Assembly (NCBI GenBank): GCA_947496695.1
Contig: CANMEI010000002.1
Location: 186,001-250,000 of the forward strand
Direction of reading: 5' to 3'
DNA length: 64,000 nucleotides
DNA from: an uncultured Cellulophaga sp.
GTDB taxonomy: Bacteria; Bacteroidota; Bacteroidia; Flavobacteriales; Flavobacteriaceae
This document shows, one piece after another, positions 55,956 to 64,000 of the stretch; the stretch's first letter is position 1, and each line of letters opens with the position of its first letter. Below the pieces are notes generated by a model. The model was given only the letters and a program-made list of their open reading frames with translations. It had not been told where the DNA came from and did no database searches. A program made the position numbers and the translations under genes.

Positions 55956-56356
55956 CTGTTAGAAATCTATTTTAATTTAGTAGGTTAATACAATACTTAC
56001 AATTTAATAAAAATAGTATAGAATACACATTACATTAAACTCTAAAATATTTGTTATTGGCCCAAAAGTAAAGATAATACCATTACAACATAGTTACTTA
56101 ACGTTGATTTAATATCATAACATTAAGGTAACTCATTTATATTAATTTTCAATACATAGGTAACAATTTAGTTACCAATAGAGTGTTTCTTTCTAATTTG
56201 ATGTTTTTATACATTAGAGTTCTTTTAAAACAATTTTAGAAATGAGATAATTTGTTAATTTTAGGTTCTAGAGGTTTATCTTATCATTCTTGTAAGTAAT
56301 TCATCGAAAATATTTTACATACTGAAATTCAGATGTATTAGAGTGTTAAAAAACAC
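55956..56356. other. Divergent intergenic region with clustered GTTAC/GGTAAC inverted repeats
   Basis: No gene seen. AGTTACTTAA (56092-56101) faces TTAAGGTAACT (56123-56133), and GGTAAC (56159-56164) faces GTTACC (56171-56176) six bases away. Four copies of one half-site within 85 bases suggest regulator binding between the response-regulator gene (left) and the mini T9SS gene (right). The remainder is featureless AT-rich DNA. Confidence 0.55.
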
Positions 56357-56364
56357 TATATTTG
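56357..56364 (+). promoter_or_regulatory. -7 box of the first mini T9SS gene
   Basis: TATATTTG is a perfect TAnnTTTG match, 26 bases before ATG 56391. No -33 TTTG seen. Confidence 0.5.
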
Positions 56365-56390
56365 TTATATAGTATTTGTATATAAAATAT

Positions 56391-56699
56391 ATGAAAAAAC
56401 TCTACTTAATAATTTTCTTACTATTCACAACTATAACATTTGCTCAAAAGTCTACTGCAAATGAATCTATTGATGGGTTTAAAATTTATCCAAACCCAGT
56501 AACTAATGGTAAAATTTATATCAATACTACTTTAAACGGCCCTAAAAATGTAACTGTTTATGATATATTAGGAACAAAAATAATAGAAGCTACTATTATA
56601 GGTACAGAACTAAACCTCTCTAGTATTGATGCGGGTATGTATATGTTACGTGTTATTGAAAATAATAAAGTTGCTACAAGAAAGCTAATTATAAAATAG
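56391..56699 (+). CDS. Mini T9SS protein: signal peptide plus type A sorting domain
   Basis: 102 residues from ATG 56391 (KKLYLIIFLLFTTITFA, cleavage before QK); a TTG five codons earlier is disfavoured. After a short Ser/Asn linker the whole mature part is a type A T9SS C-terminal domain: GFKIYPNPVTNGKIYI, VTVYDILGTKI, LNLSSIDAGMYMLRVIENNK and ATRKLIIK. There is no room for a cargo domain. It may be a remnant, a surface peptide, or a competitor for the sorting machinery. A similar gene follows 243 bases later. Confidence 0.85.
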   Translation: MKKLYLIIFLLFTTITFAQKSTANESIDGFKIYPNPVTNGKIYINTTLNGPKNVTVYDILGTKIIEATIIGTELNLSSIDAGMYMLRVIENNKVATRKLIIK

Positions 56700-56842
56700 T
56701 TTACTAAAAAATAATCAATTAAACATTTCATTTTATCTGACTATTCTATTTTCCTATTTTTACTCAAAAATGAATTATTCAACATATAAAATGTAGTTCC
56801 AAACTACTATTAGACTTAAATATTGTTTCTAGAATAATAAAA

Positions 56843-56873
56843 AAACTCATTTGACCTACAATAAAATGAGTTT
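56843..56873 (+). terminator. Candidate terminator between the two mini T9SS genes
   Basis: AAACTCATTT pairs with AAATGAGTTT (10 bp, 11-base loop). The following bases are only moderately T-rich, so strength is uncertain. Confidence 0.55.
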
Positions 56874-56942
56874 CACAACAATTAATAATTCTCAAGTTAC
56901 TCTTTCATTAGTTTTACAATAGTTATCTCAATATAAAACAAT

Positions 56943-57263
56943 ATGAAAAAAATCTACTTCATTTTACTAGCGATTATAACAGTTTCATTATCAGGACAAG
57001 AAAACCCAAACAATCAAACTGAGAACACGGAAATTAAGAAGTTTAATGCTTTTTCTAATGATGACTATAACGATTTAACTACTATTGTTTCTAATAACAA
57101 TAATGCGAAAGATATTCTTGTTTACGATTTATTTGGTAAAATAGCATTAAAAGAGCATACAACTAATAGAAAATTAAACATTTCTAATTTAGATACTGGC
57201 ATCTATATTGTACAAGTTACCGAAAACACCAAAACCACATCAAGAAAATTGGTAGTTATGTAA
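56943..57263 (+). CDS. Second mini T9SS-type protein (divergent type A domain)
   Basis: 106 residues. Signal peptide KKIYFILLAIITVSLSGQ, then an Asn/Glu-rich linker and a C-terminal domain like that of the previous gene: ILVYDLFGKIALKEH, LNISNLDTGIYIVQVTENTK and TSRKLVVM. The usual opening YPNP of type A domains is replaced here by an acidic stretch (FSNDDYNDLTT), so the sorting domain is eroded at its start. Paralogous to the gene upstream by layout and C-terminal sequence. Confidence 0.8.
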   Translation: MKKIYFILLAIITVSLSGQENPNNQTENTEIKKFNAFSNDDYNDLTTIVSNNNNAKDILVYDLFGKIALKEHTTNRKLNISNLDTGIYIVQVTENTKTTSRKLVVM

Positions 57264-57280
57264 AAATAACTTAAGGCTAT

Positions 57281-57318
57281 AAAAAACTCCTAATCTGATA
57301 TCGGATTAGGAGTTTTTT
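57281..57318 (+). terminator. Strong intrinsic terminator after the second mini T9SS gene
   Basis: AAAAAACTCCTAATC pairs with GATTAGGAGTTTTTT (15 bp, eight-base loop) and ends in a T run. It lies 17 bases after the stop codon. Confidence 0.92.
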
Positions 57319-57356
57319 CTTTTATGAAAACAACAAGTATGTTTACTTTTGTGTTC

Positions 57357-58346
57357 ATGAAAGCACCTATAACTTCAAAAGACATTTTTAGCATTACTAA
57401 TTCTGAAGAATTTAACTCGCTTTCATTAAAAATTTACGCTGAGCAATATTCTAATAACTTAGTTTACCAAGAATTTTGCAATTACTTAAATAAAACTCCT
57501 AATACAGTAACGCAGGTAAAAGACATCCCTTTTTTACCTATAGAATTTTTTAAATCAAAAGAAATAGTTAGTTCAAGAAAAAAAGCTGAAATAATTTTTA
57601 CAAGTAGTGGTACTACTGGATCCTCAACAAGTAAACACTATGTAACTGATGTTACTATTTATGAAGAAAGCTACCTAAAAGCTTTTTATCATTTTTATGG
57701 AGAAATAACGGATTATTGCGTTCTTGCATTGCTTCCTTCATATTTAGAAAGACAAGGATCATCATTAATTTATATGGCAGATGATTTGATTAAAAAAAGC
57801 AACCATCCTGAAAGTGGTTTTTACCTTAATGACTTAGAGCTATTAACGCAAAAACTATTAACTCTAGATAAAAAAGGAACCAAAATACTTTTAATAGGTG
57901 TTTCTTTTGCTCTTTTAGATGTTGTTGAGAAATACAAACTTAACCTTAATAATGTTACTATTATGGAAACTGGTGGCATGAAAGGGAGAAGAAAAGAAAT
58001 GATTCGTGAAGAATTACACGATATACTCAAATCTGGTTTTGGAGTAAATAAAATACACTCAGAATATGGTATGACAGAATTGCTCTCTCAAGCATATTCT
58101 AAAGGAAATGGGATTTTTGAAACACCTCCTTGGATGGATATTCTAGTTCGTGATACCGAAGATGCTCTTAGTTATCAAAAAAACGGAAAAACTGGTGGTA
58201 TGAATGTAATTGATCTAGCGAATATCAACTCATGCTCATTTATTGCCACACAAGATTTAGGAAAAAAATACGATGATAATACTTTTGAAATATTAGGCAG
58301 GTTTGACCATTCTGATATTAGAGGATGTAATTTGTTAATGTTTTAG
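57357..58346 (+). CDS. LuxE/acyl-protein synthetase-like acyltransferase
   Basis: 329 residues from ATG 57357 (MKAPITSKDIF); an ATG at 57324 would add 11 residues immediately after the terminator. The adenylate-forming core motifs are EIIFTSSGTTGSSTSKHYV (phosphate loop), METGGMKGRR and HSEYGMTELLSQAYS. The LuxE-like family activates a fatty acid or other carboxylate as acyl-AMP; partner and substrate are unknown and no luxCD genes are near. A -7 box TACTTTTG at 57344-57351 lies directly before the start, which might mean a leaderless mRNA. Confidence 0.83.
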   Translation: MKAPITSKDIFSITNSEEFNSLSLKIYAEQYSNNLVYQEFCNYLNKTPNTVTQVKDIPFLPIEFFKSKEIVSSRKKAEIIFTSSGTTGSSTSKHYVTDVTIYEESYLKAFYHFYGEITDYCVLALLPSYLERQGSSLIYMADDLIKKSNHPESGFYLNDLELLTQKLLTLDKKGTKILLIGVSFALLDVVEKYKLNLNNVTIMETGGMKGRRKEMIREELHDILKSGFGVNKIHSEYGMTELLSQAYSKGNGIFETPPWMDILVRDTEDALSYQKNGKTGGMNVIDLANINSCSFIATQDLGKKYDDNTFEILGRFDHSDIRGCNLLMF

Positions 58347-58489
58347 AATTTTAATTACAACAACTGCTCTTTTAAGCGAATTTTCTTACTAATTCTCCAG
58401 TAAAAGACAATTTATACAATAGTTGTTTTATATTTATCCTACCAAGGTAGTTTTAAAAGATTACCCCGCAATCAACCAAATAACAAAAC

Positions 58490-61039
58490 ATGAAATTAAT
58501 ATTTTCTGTACTACTTTCCCTCTTATCGTATAACATTCAAGCATCTTACCAGTCTGATAAATCACCAACACCGTCATGGGTTAAAAATATTAATACAAAC
58601 AACACTGAAATTTTAGATGAGAATAGTAGCTATCAATACTTATTAATTGATTTGCAAAAAAATCTACCAAAACAAGCTATTTATAGACATTATTCTATAA
58701 AAGTTTTAAATGCTGAAGGAATACAGACCATGTCTGATATTAACATTTCATACGATCCTTCTTATCAAAAATTAGAATTTCATAAAGTATTACTTATTAG
58801 AGAAGGTTCTGAAATAGACAAGTTAAAAACTACTACAATTCAAAACATTCAAAGAGAAACAAATATGGAACGTTCGCTTTATGATGGTTCTTTGACTGCT
58901 GTAATTAATTTGTCTGATGTTAGAGAAGGAGATATTATTGAATATTCGTATACAACCACTGGCTTAAATCCTGTAAATAAAGGACATTACGCAACTACAT
59001 TATATCAACAATATAATTTTCCTGTAAATAAAATATACCAGCGTTTAATAACAGATTCCAAAACAAATATTAATTACAAACTATTTGAAGGAGCAAATAA
59101 ACCTAAGATAGAAATAAGTAATAATAAAACTGAATATTTATGGGAATCTAATGGATTAGACTACACAATTTATGAAAGCAATACACCATATTGGTATGAT
59201 CCTCAAAAAAGAATTTCATATTCTACTTTTAACTCATGGAGTGAAGTTGTCGATTGGGCGCTACCCCTATATAGCACGAATAATTCTGGGCTTTCACTCA
59301 ACAAACAAGATGAAAAACCAATCAACAAAGAGGATGAAATTATAAAATCTATTAGAATGGTTCAAGACGAGATTCGGTATTTAGGGTTTGAATCTGGCAT
59401 AAGTGCTTATAAACCAAATTCACCCAAAAAAGTACTTAATCAACGGTATGGTGATTGTAAAGATAAATCTCTTCTTCTTGTGACATTGTTAAAAGACCAA
59501 GGTATTGAAGCTTATCCCGTTTTAGTAAATACACTAAATAAAAGTGAAATAAGTAATCAACTCCCAAGTAATACAGTTTTTGATCATTGCATTGTTAATT
59601 TAGAATTTGAAGGCAAACAGTATTTTATTGATCCAACAATATCAAGCCAAGGAGGGAATTTAAAAAATATAGCAACACCTAATTATAAAAAAGGATTACG
59701 CATAAAGAATGGTGAATCAAATTTAATTGACATACAAAGTTCAAACAATTCTGAAATAAGCATCAACGAAACTATTACAATTGATTCTATCGGAAAGGGA
59801 GCTTCTTTTCTTATTGAAACAACCTATAAAGGTGCTAAAGCAGACTACATGCGTAGCTACTTTAATTCTTCATCTAAAGAAACTATTAAACGAGATTTCA
59901 CTAATTATTACAGTAATATTTACCCAGGAATTGAATCTACTGATAATGTAAAATTTACAGACTTTGATAGGGATTTTGAAAACATTGTTACCGTAAAAGA
60001 ATATTATAAATTAAACGATATATGGTTAGATGCTGAAGATGATTCTTATATATACACAGAAATATATCCACTTGTATTAGAGTCATATATCTCATATCCT
60101 CAAACTACTTCAGTAGATAGAAGCATGCCATACTATTTAGGCGAAAATTCAAAATTTCATCAAAAAACATCAGTATATTTACCTGAAGAATGGAGTATTG
60201 CACCTTCAACAGTATCAATAGAAGGAAATGGTTTTAGTTATAAAAATATCGTAAAAGGATATGGAAAAAACTTAAGTGTAGAGCATAACTACGAACTAAA
60301 TAAAGAAATAATTAACGCAAAGGAATTAGTTAAATTTCAAAAAGATCATGAAGACATACAAAATCAACTTTCCTATTTTTTAACTTATAATCAAAACTTA
60401 AATGAATTTAAATTAAGTTGGATTTCAATTGTTATAATTTTAATAGCAATAATAATTGGAATTTACTTTTCCATAAAAATATTTAAAGAGTATAACACAA
60501 AACCCTATGAAAACGCATTAGATTTAAGTATTGGCGGATGGTTAGTTTTACCGGCTATAGGTCTTACACTTACTCCTATTTTTATGCTTATTGATTTAAT
60601 TACCGAGACATCATATTATAATAAAAACAGCTGGATAAATTTTACAGATTCAGGTTTAGAAAATTCTAATATACTGATTGGCATCTATGGTTTAGAATTG
60701 TTTTATAATTATTTATTTTTAATATTTTCTATTTTACTTATAGTTTTATTTTATAAAAGAAGATCGAGTATACCTCAACTAATGACTATATTTTATGTCT
60801 CAAATTTTCTATTCATATTACTTGACTACATCGCATTCCAGTTTTTCACAGATCTTACGTTTACCAACGCTGAAATTTCCGAATCATATAGTGAAATAAC
60901 CAGAGCTTTTATTGGAGCTGTAATTTGGATACCTTATTTCAACATCTCAAAAAGAGTAAAAAACACATTTTGTAAAATAAATTTAGAAGTAAAAAACTCT
61001 GCACAAATCATAAGTGCTTCTGCTCTAGAGCATAATTAA
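58490..61039 (+). CDS. DUF3857-transglutaminase-like-DUF2569 membrane protein
   Basis: 849 residues. Signal peptide (LIFSVLLSLLSYNIQA), then an extracytoplasmic DUF3857 domain (YRHYSIKVLNAEGIQTMSDI, VREGDIIEYSYTTTG), a transglutaminase-like core with catalytic Cys323 (YGDCKDKSLLL), His366 (FDHCIVN) and Asp381 (FIDPT). A membrane helix at about 645-665 leads to a C-terminal DUF2569-like multi-helix domain starting GGWLVLPAIGLTLTPI. The Cys-His-Asp triad is complete, so peptide crosslinking or hydrolysis in the periplasm is plausible. Transglutaminase proteins of this type in Bacteroidota usually end without the DUF2569 part. Confidence 0.85.
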   Translation: MKLIFSVLLSLLSYNIQASYQSDKSPTPSWVKNINTNNTEILDENSSYQYLLIDLQKNLPKQAIYRHYSIKVLNAEGIQTMSDINISYDPSYQKLEFHKVLLIREGSEIDKLKTTTIQNIQRETNMERSLYDGSLTAVINLSDVREGDIIEYSYTTTGLNPVNKGHYATTLYQQYNFPVNKIYQRLITDSKTNINYKLFEGANKPKIEISNNKTEYLWESNGLDYTIYESNTPYWYDPQKRISYSTFNSWSEVVDWALPLYSTNNSGLSLNKQDEKPINKEDEIIKSIRMVQDEIRYLGFESGISAYKPNSPKKVLNQRYGDCKDKSLLLVTLLKDQGIEAYPVLVNTLNKSEISNQLPSNTVFDHCIVNLEFEGKQYFIDPTISSQGGNLKNIATPNYKKGLRIKNGESNLIDIQSSNNSEISINETITIDSIGKGASFLIETTYKGAKADYMRSYFNSSSKETIKRDFTNYYSNIYPGIESTDNVKFTDFDRDFENIVTVKEYYKLNDIWLDAEDDSYIYTEIYPLVLESYISYPQTTSVDRSMPYYLGENSKFHQKTSVYLPEEWSIAPSTVSIEGNGFSYKNIVKGYGKNLSVEHNYELNKEIINAKELVKFQKDHEDIQNQLSYFLTYNQNLNEFKLSWISIVIILIAIIIGIYFSIKIFKEYNTKPYENALDLSIGGWLVLPAIGLTLTPIFMLIDLITETSYYNKNSWINFTDSGLENSNILIGIYGLELFYNYLFLIFSILLIVLFYKRRSSIPQLMTIFYVSNFLFILLDYIAFQFFTDLTFTNAEISESYSEITRAFIGAVIWIPYFNISKRVKNTFCKINLEVKNSAQIISASALEHN

Positions 61040-61057
61040 AGTTTTAATAATGGTTTT

Positions 61058-61585
61058 TTACAAGCCTAATATTTTTGCATCCACAGCAAAAACTGAATGC
61101 ACGTCAATTTCATGATCTTGACTTATAGCCTCATCAGTAACTGTATTCATACGAAGTGTAAAAGAATCTTTCTTAATATATTCTTGTAAATCAGTATCAG
61201 TAAGGTCTAATTCTAAAACCGAAGCAGTTTCGTCAATTTCTGTTTTAGATGCTATTAAAATTTCATCTAAATCTTCAGCATTAATATAAACTTCAATAGA
61301 TTCTAAGAAACTAAAATCAGCTGTTTCTGGTGAAGTAATTGTTAACGTAATTTCTTTAAGCAATATTTCTTCAATTAAATCTTTACGCGTATCATTTACT
61401 TCAAATTCAGACTCTGAATTTGTCTCCATATCTGGAGTTGAAACATCAAAAGGTAAATCTACTATTGTGGAAGATTCAATAGTCACTTGACTATCATAAT
61501 CAATATCAAACTTGGTTAACTCATCTAATTTATCACAGCTAGAAACAACCAAAATCAATAAAAAGAACTTAAATATATTACGCAT
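61058..61585 (-). CDS. Acidic lipoprotein, function unknown
   Basis: 175 residues. Lipoprotein signal FFLLILVVSSC (Cys at 17), then an acidic, beta-rich mature part (EITLTITSPETADFSFLESI, EVYINAEDLDEILIAS, DSFTLRMNTVTDEAIS). No motif recognised. Convergent with the transglutaminase-like gene, 18 bases apart. Confidence 0.72.
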   Translation of the reverse strand: MRNIFKFFLLILVVSSCDKLDELTKFDIDYDSQVTIESSTIVDLPFDVSTPDMETNSESEFEVNDTRKDLIEEILLKEITLTITSPETADFSFLESIEVYINAEDLDEILIASKTEIDETASVLELDLTDTDLQEYIKKDSFTLRMNTVTDEAISQDHEIDVHSVFAVDAKILGL

Positions 61586-61667
61586 TTGTACAAAAAAAAG
61601 TTAATAGTTATTATTAACAACGCTTAATTATCTTATTTATTGATTCTGGTGAATTCTACTATATAAA

Positions 61668-62963
61668 TTATGCTACAACCAGAACAAAATAGTTTTTCTT
61701 ACCACGTTGTAGTAAAACAAATTTATCATTAATCAAATCTTGCTTACCAATTACGTAATCTTCTTTAACCTTTTCTTTATTTACTGATATTGAGTTTTGT
61801 TTCAACTCTCTACGCGCCTCTCCATTTGAACCTAAAAAACCAGTTTTAGCCGCTAAAGCTCCAATCATATCAAGGCCTTCTTCAATATCACTCATAGCTA
61901 CCTCAGCCTGAGGAACACCTTCAAAAATATCTAAAAATGTTTTTTCATCTAGCTTTTTCAAACTTTCAGAAGTTGACTTTCCAAATAAAATATTGCTTGC
62001 TTCAACAGCATTATCTAAATCTTCTTTAGAATGTACCATTACCGTAATTTCATCGGCCAAACGTTTTTGTAACACACGTAAATGTGGTGCCTGCTTATGC
62101 TCTTCAATTAAGGCTTTAATCTCTTCTTTTGTTAAAAAAGTAAATATTTTTATATATTTTTCTGCATCAACATCAGAAGTATTTAACCAATATTGGTAAA
62201 ATTTATAAGGTGATGTTCTATTTGCATCTAACCAAACATTGCCGCCTTCTGTTTTTCCAAATTTTGTACCATCAGCTTTTGTAATTAATGGGCATGTTAA
62301 GGCATAACCTTTGCCACCACCAATACGTCTAATTAATTCTGTACCAGTAGTAATATTACCCCATTGGTCACTACCGCCCATTTGCAACGTACAGTTATGC
62401 TCCTTAAACAAGTGTAAAAAATCATATCCTTGCACCAATTGGTAGGTAAATTCTGTGAAAGACATTCCTTCCTTAGCTTCAGATGACAACCTCTTTTTTA
62501 CAGAATCTTTTGCCATCATGTAATTTACCGTAATATGCTTACCTACGTCACGAATAAATTCAAGAAAAGAAAAATCTTTCATCCAGTCATAGTTATTCAC
62601 TAAAATAGCAGCATTAGCAGCATCACTACTAAAATCTAAAAAACGAGAAAGTTGTCCTTTTAATGCATCTTGATTATGGCGTAGTGTTTTTTCATCTAAT
62701 AAATTACGCTCTGCAGATTTACCAGAAGGATCACCAATCATTCCTGTAGCACCTCCAATAAGAGCATAAGGCTTATGACCTGCAAGTTGAAAGTGACGCA
62801 ACATCATTACACCAACTAAGTGCCCAATATGTAAAGAATCTGCCGTAGGATCTATACCAACATAAGCCGATTGCATTTCACTCATTAAATGCTCTTCTGT
62901 TCCTGGCATTGCATCATGCAACATACCTCTCCATGTTAATTCTGCTACAAAATTGGTCTTCAT
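61668..62963 (-). CDS. tyrS: Tyrosyl-tRNA synthetase
   Basis: 431 residues from ATG 62963 ([16 protein letters not shown]). The frame extends 15 codons upstream, but the -7 box at 62989-62996 lies inside that extension, so the shorter start is preferred. Class I motifs are [10 protein letters not shown] (HIGH) and [12 protein letters not shown] (KMSKS equivalent KFGKT); [15 protein letters not shown] is the tyrosine-site signature. A C-terminal S4 domain follows ([11 protein letters not shown]). Charges tRNA-Tyr in the cytoplasm. Confidence 0.95.
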   Translation of the reverse strand: MKTNFVAELTWRGMLHDAMPGTEEHLMSEMQSAYVGIDPTADSLHIGHLVGVMMLRHFQLAGHKPYALIGGATGMIGDPSGKSAERNLLDEKTLRHNQDALKGQLSRFLDFSSDAANAAILVNNYDWMKDFSFLEFIRDVGKHITVNYMMAKDSVKKRLSSEAKEGMSFTEFTYQLVQGYDFLHLFKEHNCTLQMGGSDQWGNITTGTELIRRIGGGKGYALTCPLITKADGTKFGKTEGGNVWLDANRTSPYKFYQYWLNTSDVDAEKYIKIFTFLTKEEIKALIEEHKQAPHLRVLQKRLADEITVMVHSKEDLDNAVEASNILFGKSTSESLKKLDEKTFLDIFEGVPQAEVAMSDIEEGLDMIGALAAKTGFLGSNGEARRELKQNSISVNKEKVKEDYVIGKQDLINDKFVLLQRGKKNYFVLVVA

Positions 62964-62988
62964 TTTTATTAATTTTTTAAACGAATTG

Positions 62989-62996
62989 CAAATATA
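62989..62996 (-). promoter_or_regulatory. -7 box of tyrS, deciding the start codon
   Basis: Minus-strand TATATTTG matches TAnnTTTG, 26 bases before ATG 62963. Transcription from here would exclude the upstream start at 63008. Confidence 0.6.
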
Positions 62997-63064
62997 AAAG
63001 AAATGCACTGTTTTAATGGTGCATAAATTTGAATAAATACAGTTGTATTACCTATTTTTAAACC

Positions 63065-64000
63065 ATGATTTTAGTAACTGGTGGTACAGGGTTAGTGGGA
63101 GCACATTTATTGGTTGAGTTGACTAAAACTGAAACTAAGATAATTGCTACCCGAAGAGAGAATAGTGACTTAAATAAAGTTGAAAAAATATTCTCATATT
63201 ATTTAGATAATTATCAAGAATTTTTTTCTAAAATTAAATGGGTTATTGCTGATTTAAATGATATACCATCTCTTGAAATTGCTTTTGAGCATATTACTCA
63301 TGTTTATCATTGCGCGGCATTAATATCTTTTAACCCAAGAGATTACAAAAAACTGCATAAAATAAATTGTGAAGGCACAGCAAATATTGTAAACATTTGC
63401 ATTGCAAATAATATTAAAAAATTAAGTTACATAAGCTCTATAGCTACTATTGGAAAAGAAGTAAATATTAACAATGTTAATGAAGAGTCTGACTGGAATA
63501 GTAAAGATGCTAATGTATATGCCTTAACAAAATACGAAGCCGAAATGGAAGTTTGGCGTGGCTCTCAAGAGGGACTTAATATTGCTATAATAAATCCTGG
63601 AGTTATTTTAGGTCCTGGTTTTTGGAGTTCTGGTAGTGGAACATTATTTCCCACTGCATCAAAAGGATACAACTATTATCCACCAGGTGGTACAGGGTTT
63701 GTTTCAGTAAATGATGTAGTTCAATTACTATTATTAAGCATGAATTCAAACATCAATAAAGAACGATTTATTTGCATAGGAGAAAATTTAAAGTACAAAA
63801 ATGTATTAGCAACAATATGTACCATTTTAGATATAAAAGCACCTACTAAAGAACTCAAAATTTGGCAACTTAAAGTATTGTCTAGTTTAGATTGGGTAAG
63901 CAATGTACTGTTTAATACTGAGAGAAAAATTACTAAAAACAACCTAAAATCTATAGACGAAAGAAAAATATATAGCAATAAAAAAGCTACAACAACTTTT
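63065..64000 (+). CDS. NAD-dependent epimerase/dehydratase (extended SDR), 3'-truncated by window edge
   Basis: At least 312 residues; the frame is open to the window end, so the C-terminus is missing. ATG 63065 begins MILVTGGTGLVGAHLLVEL, with the TGxxGxxG NAD-binding loop. VYHCAALISFNPRDYKKLHKIN carries the Ala-Ala after strand 4, and VYALTKYEAEMEVW is the YxxxK active site. INPGVILGPGFW is typical of the 3-beta-HSD/dihydroflavonol-reductase-like branch. Substrate unknown. It is divergent from tyrS, with 101 bases between starts. Confidence 0.9.
   Translation, partial: MILVTGGTGLVGAHLLVELTKTETKIIATRRENSDLNKVEKIFSYYLDNYQEFFSKIKWVIADLNDIPSLEIAFEHITHVYHCAALISFNPRDYKKLHKINCEGTANIVNICIANNIKKLSYISSIATIGKEVNINNVNEESDWNSKDANVYALTKYEAEMEVWRGSQEGLNIAIINPGVILGPGFWSSGSGTLFPTASKGYNYYPPGGTGFVSVNDVVQLLLLSMNSNINKERFICIGENLKYKNVLATICTILDIKAPTKELKIWQLKVLSSLDWVSNVLFNTERKITKNNLKSIDERKIYSNKKATTTF

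Noticed and set aside
57357..58346. Part of a bioluminescence (lux) operon
   Set aside because: Only a LuxE-like enzyme is present; no luxA, B, C or D gene is in the window.
63721..63978. Minus-strand open frame of 85 codons near the window end
   Set aside because: It lies antisense to the truncated SDR gene, whose frame carries clear motifs.

Overview
The window is a low-GC, densely packed bacterial chromosome segment from the Bacteroidota, almost certainly class Flavobacteriia and probably a marine member. Evidence: an SprB-like giant adhesin with a type B type IX secretion (T9SS) C-terminal domain followed at once by PorP/SprF; T9SS type A sorting domains; promoters with the TAnnTTTG -7 box and no clear Shine-Dalgarno sequences; the mevalonate pathway; an N-acylornithine (not ornithine) transcarbamylase; and a PL7 alginate-lyase-like lipoprotein. 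No rRNA, tRNA, CRISPR array, IS element or prophage was recognised.

Layout. (1) 1-7805: one-strand proline/arginine operon proC(partial)-argD-proA-proB-argF'-argB-argE-argH. (2) 7841-9436: secreted M1 aminopeptidase. (3) 9676-17161: about 2180-residue repeat-built surface protein plus PorP/SprF. (4) 17243-21245 (minus): pseudouridine synthase, then UbiA prenyltransferase, mevalonate-type kinase and diphosphomevalonate decarboxylase. (5) 21339-24324: TspO, DUF1697, HI0933-type flavoprotein, GDPD. (6) 24321-31925 (minus): intracellular maltose/alpha-glucan utilisation: SSS symporter, LacI regulator, beta-phosphoglucomutase, GH65 phosphorylase, GH13 enzyme. (7) 32151-47209: envelope/phosphoester region with two about 1240-residue paralogous lipoproteins that each join a calcineurin-like phosphoesterase domain, a kinase-like domain and an Omp85-type beta-barrel, plus an HD-PycTM protein, a GAF protein, a stand-alone phosphoesterase and small lipoproteins. 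(8) 47630-50394: PL7 lyase behind three tandem 12-bp palindromes, then an ABC exporter. (9) 50472-55955 (minus): ferredoxin, NifU, Mrp (Fe-S handling), trmB-LysE-ATL, and a two-component system. (10) 56391-64000: two mini T9SS proteins, a LuxE-like enzyme, a transglutaminase-like membrane protein, a lipoprotein, tyrS and a truncated SDR epimerase.

The most unusual content is region 7. The two phosphoesterase/kinase-like/Omp85 fusions look like outer-membrane-anchored enzymes of opposing chemistry. One copy keeps its phosphatase metal ligands and the other has lost several, while both keep the kinase-like GDWDRH and DRD motifs. Between them lies an orphan HD-PycTM protein with a Pycsar-effector-type membrane domain but no recognisable cyclase beside it. 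Other points of interest are Ser90 in ArgF' (predicting succinylornithine use), the triple operator before the PL7 gene, two T9SS proteins that are almost only signal peptide plus sorting domain, and an alkyltransferase-like protein with Ala in place of the catalytic Cys. All functional calls are from reading the sequence and from family knowledge; no database search was run.
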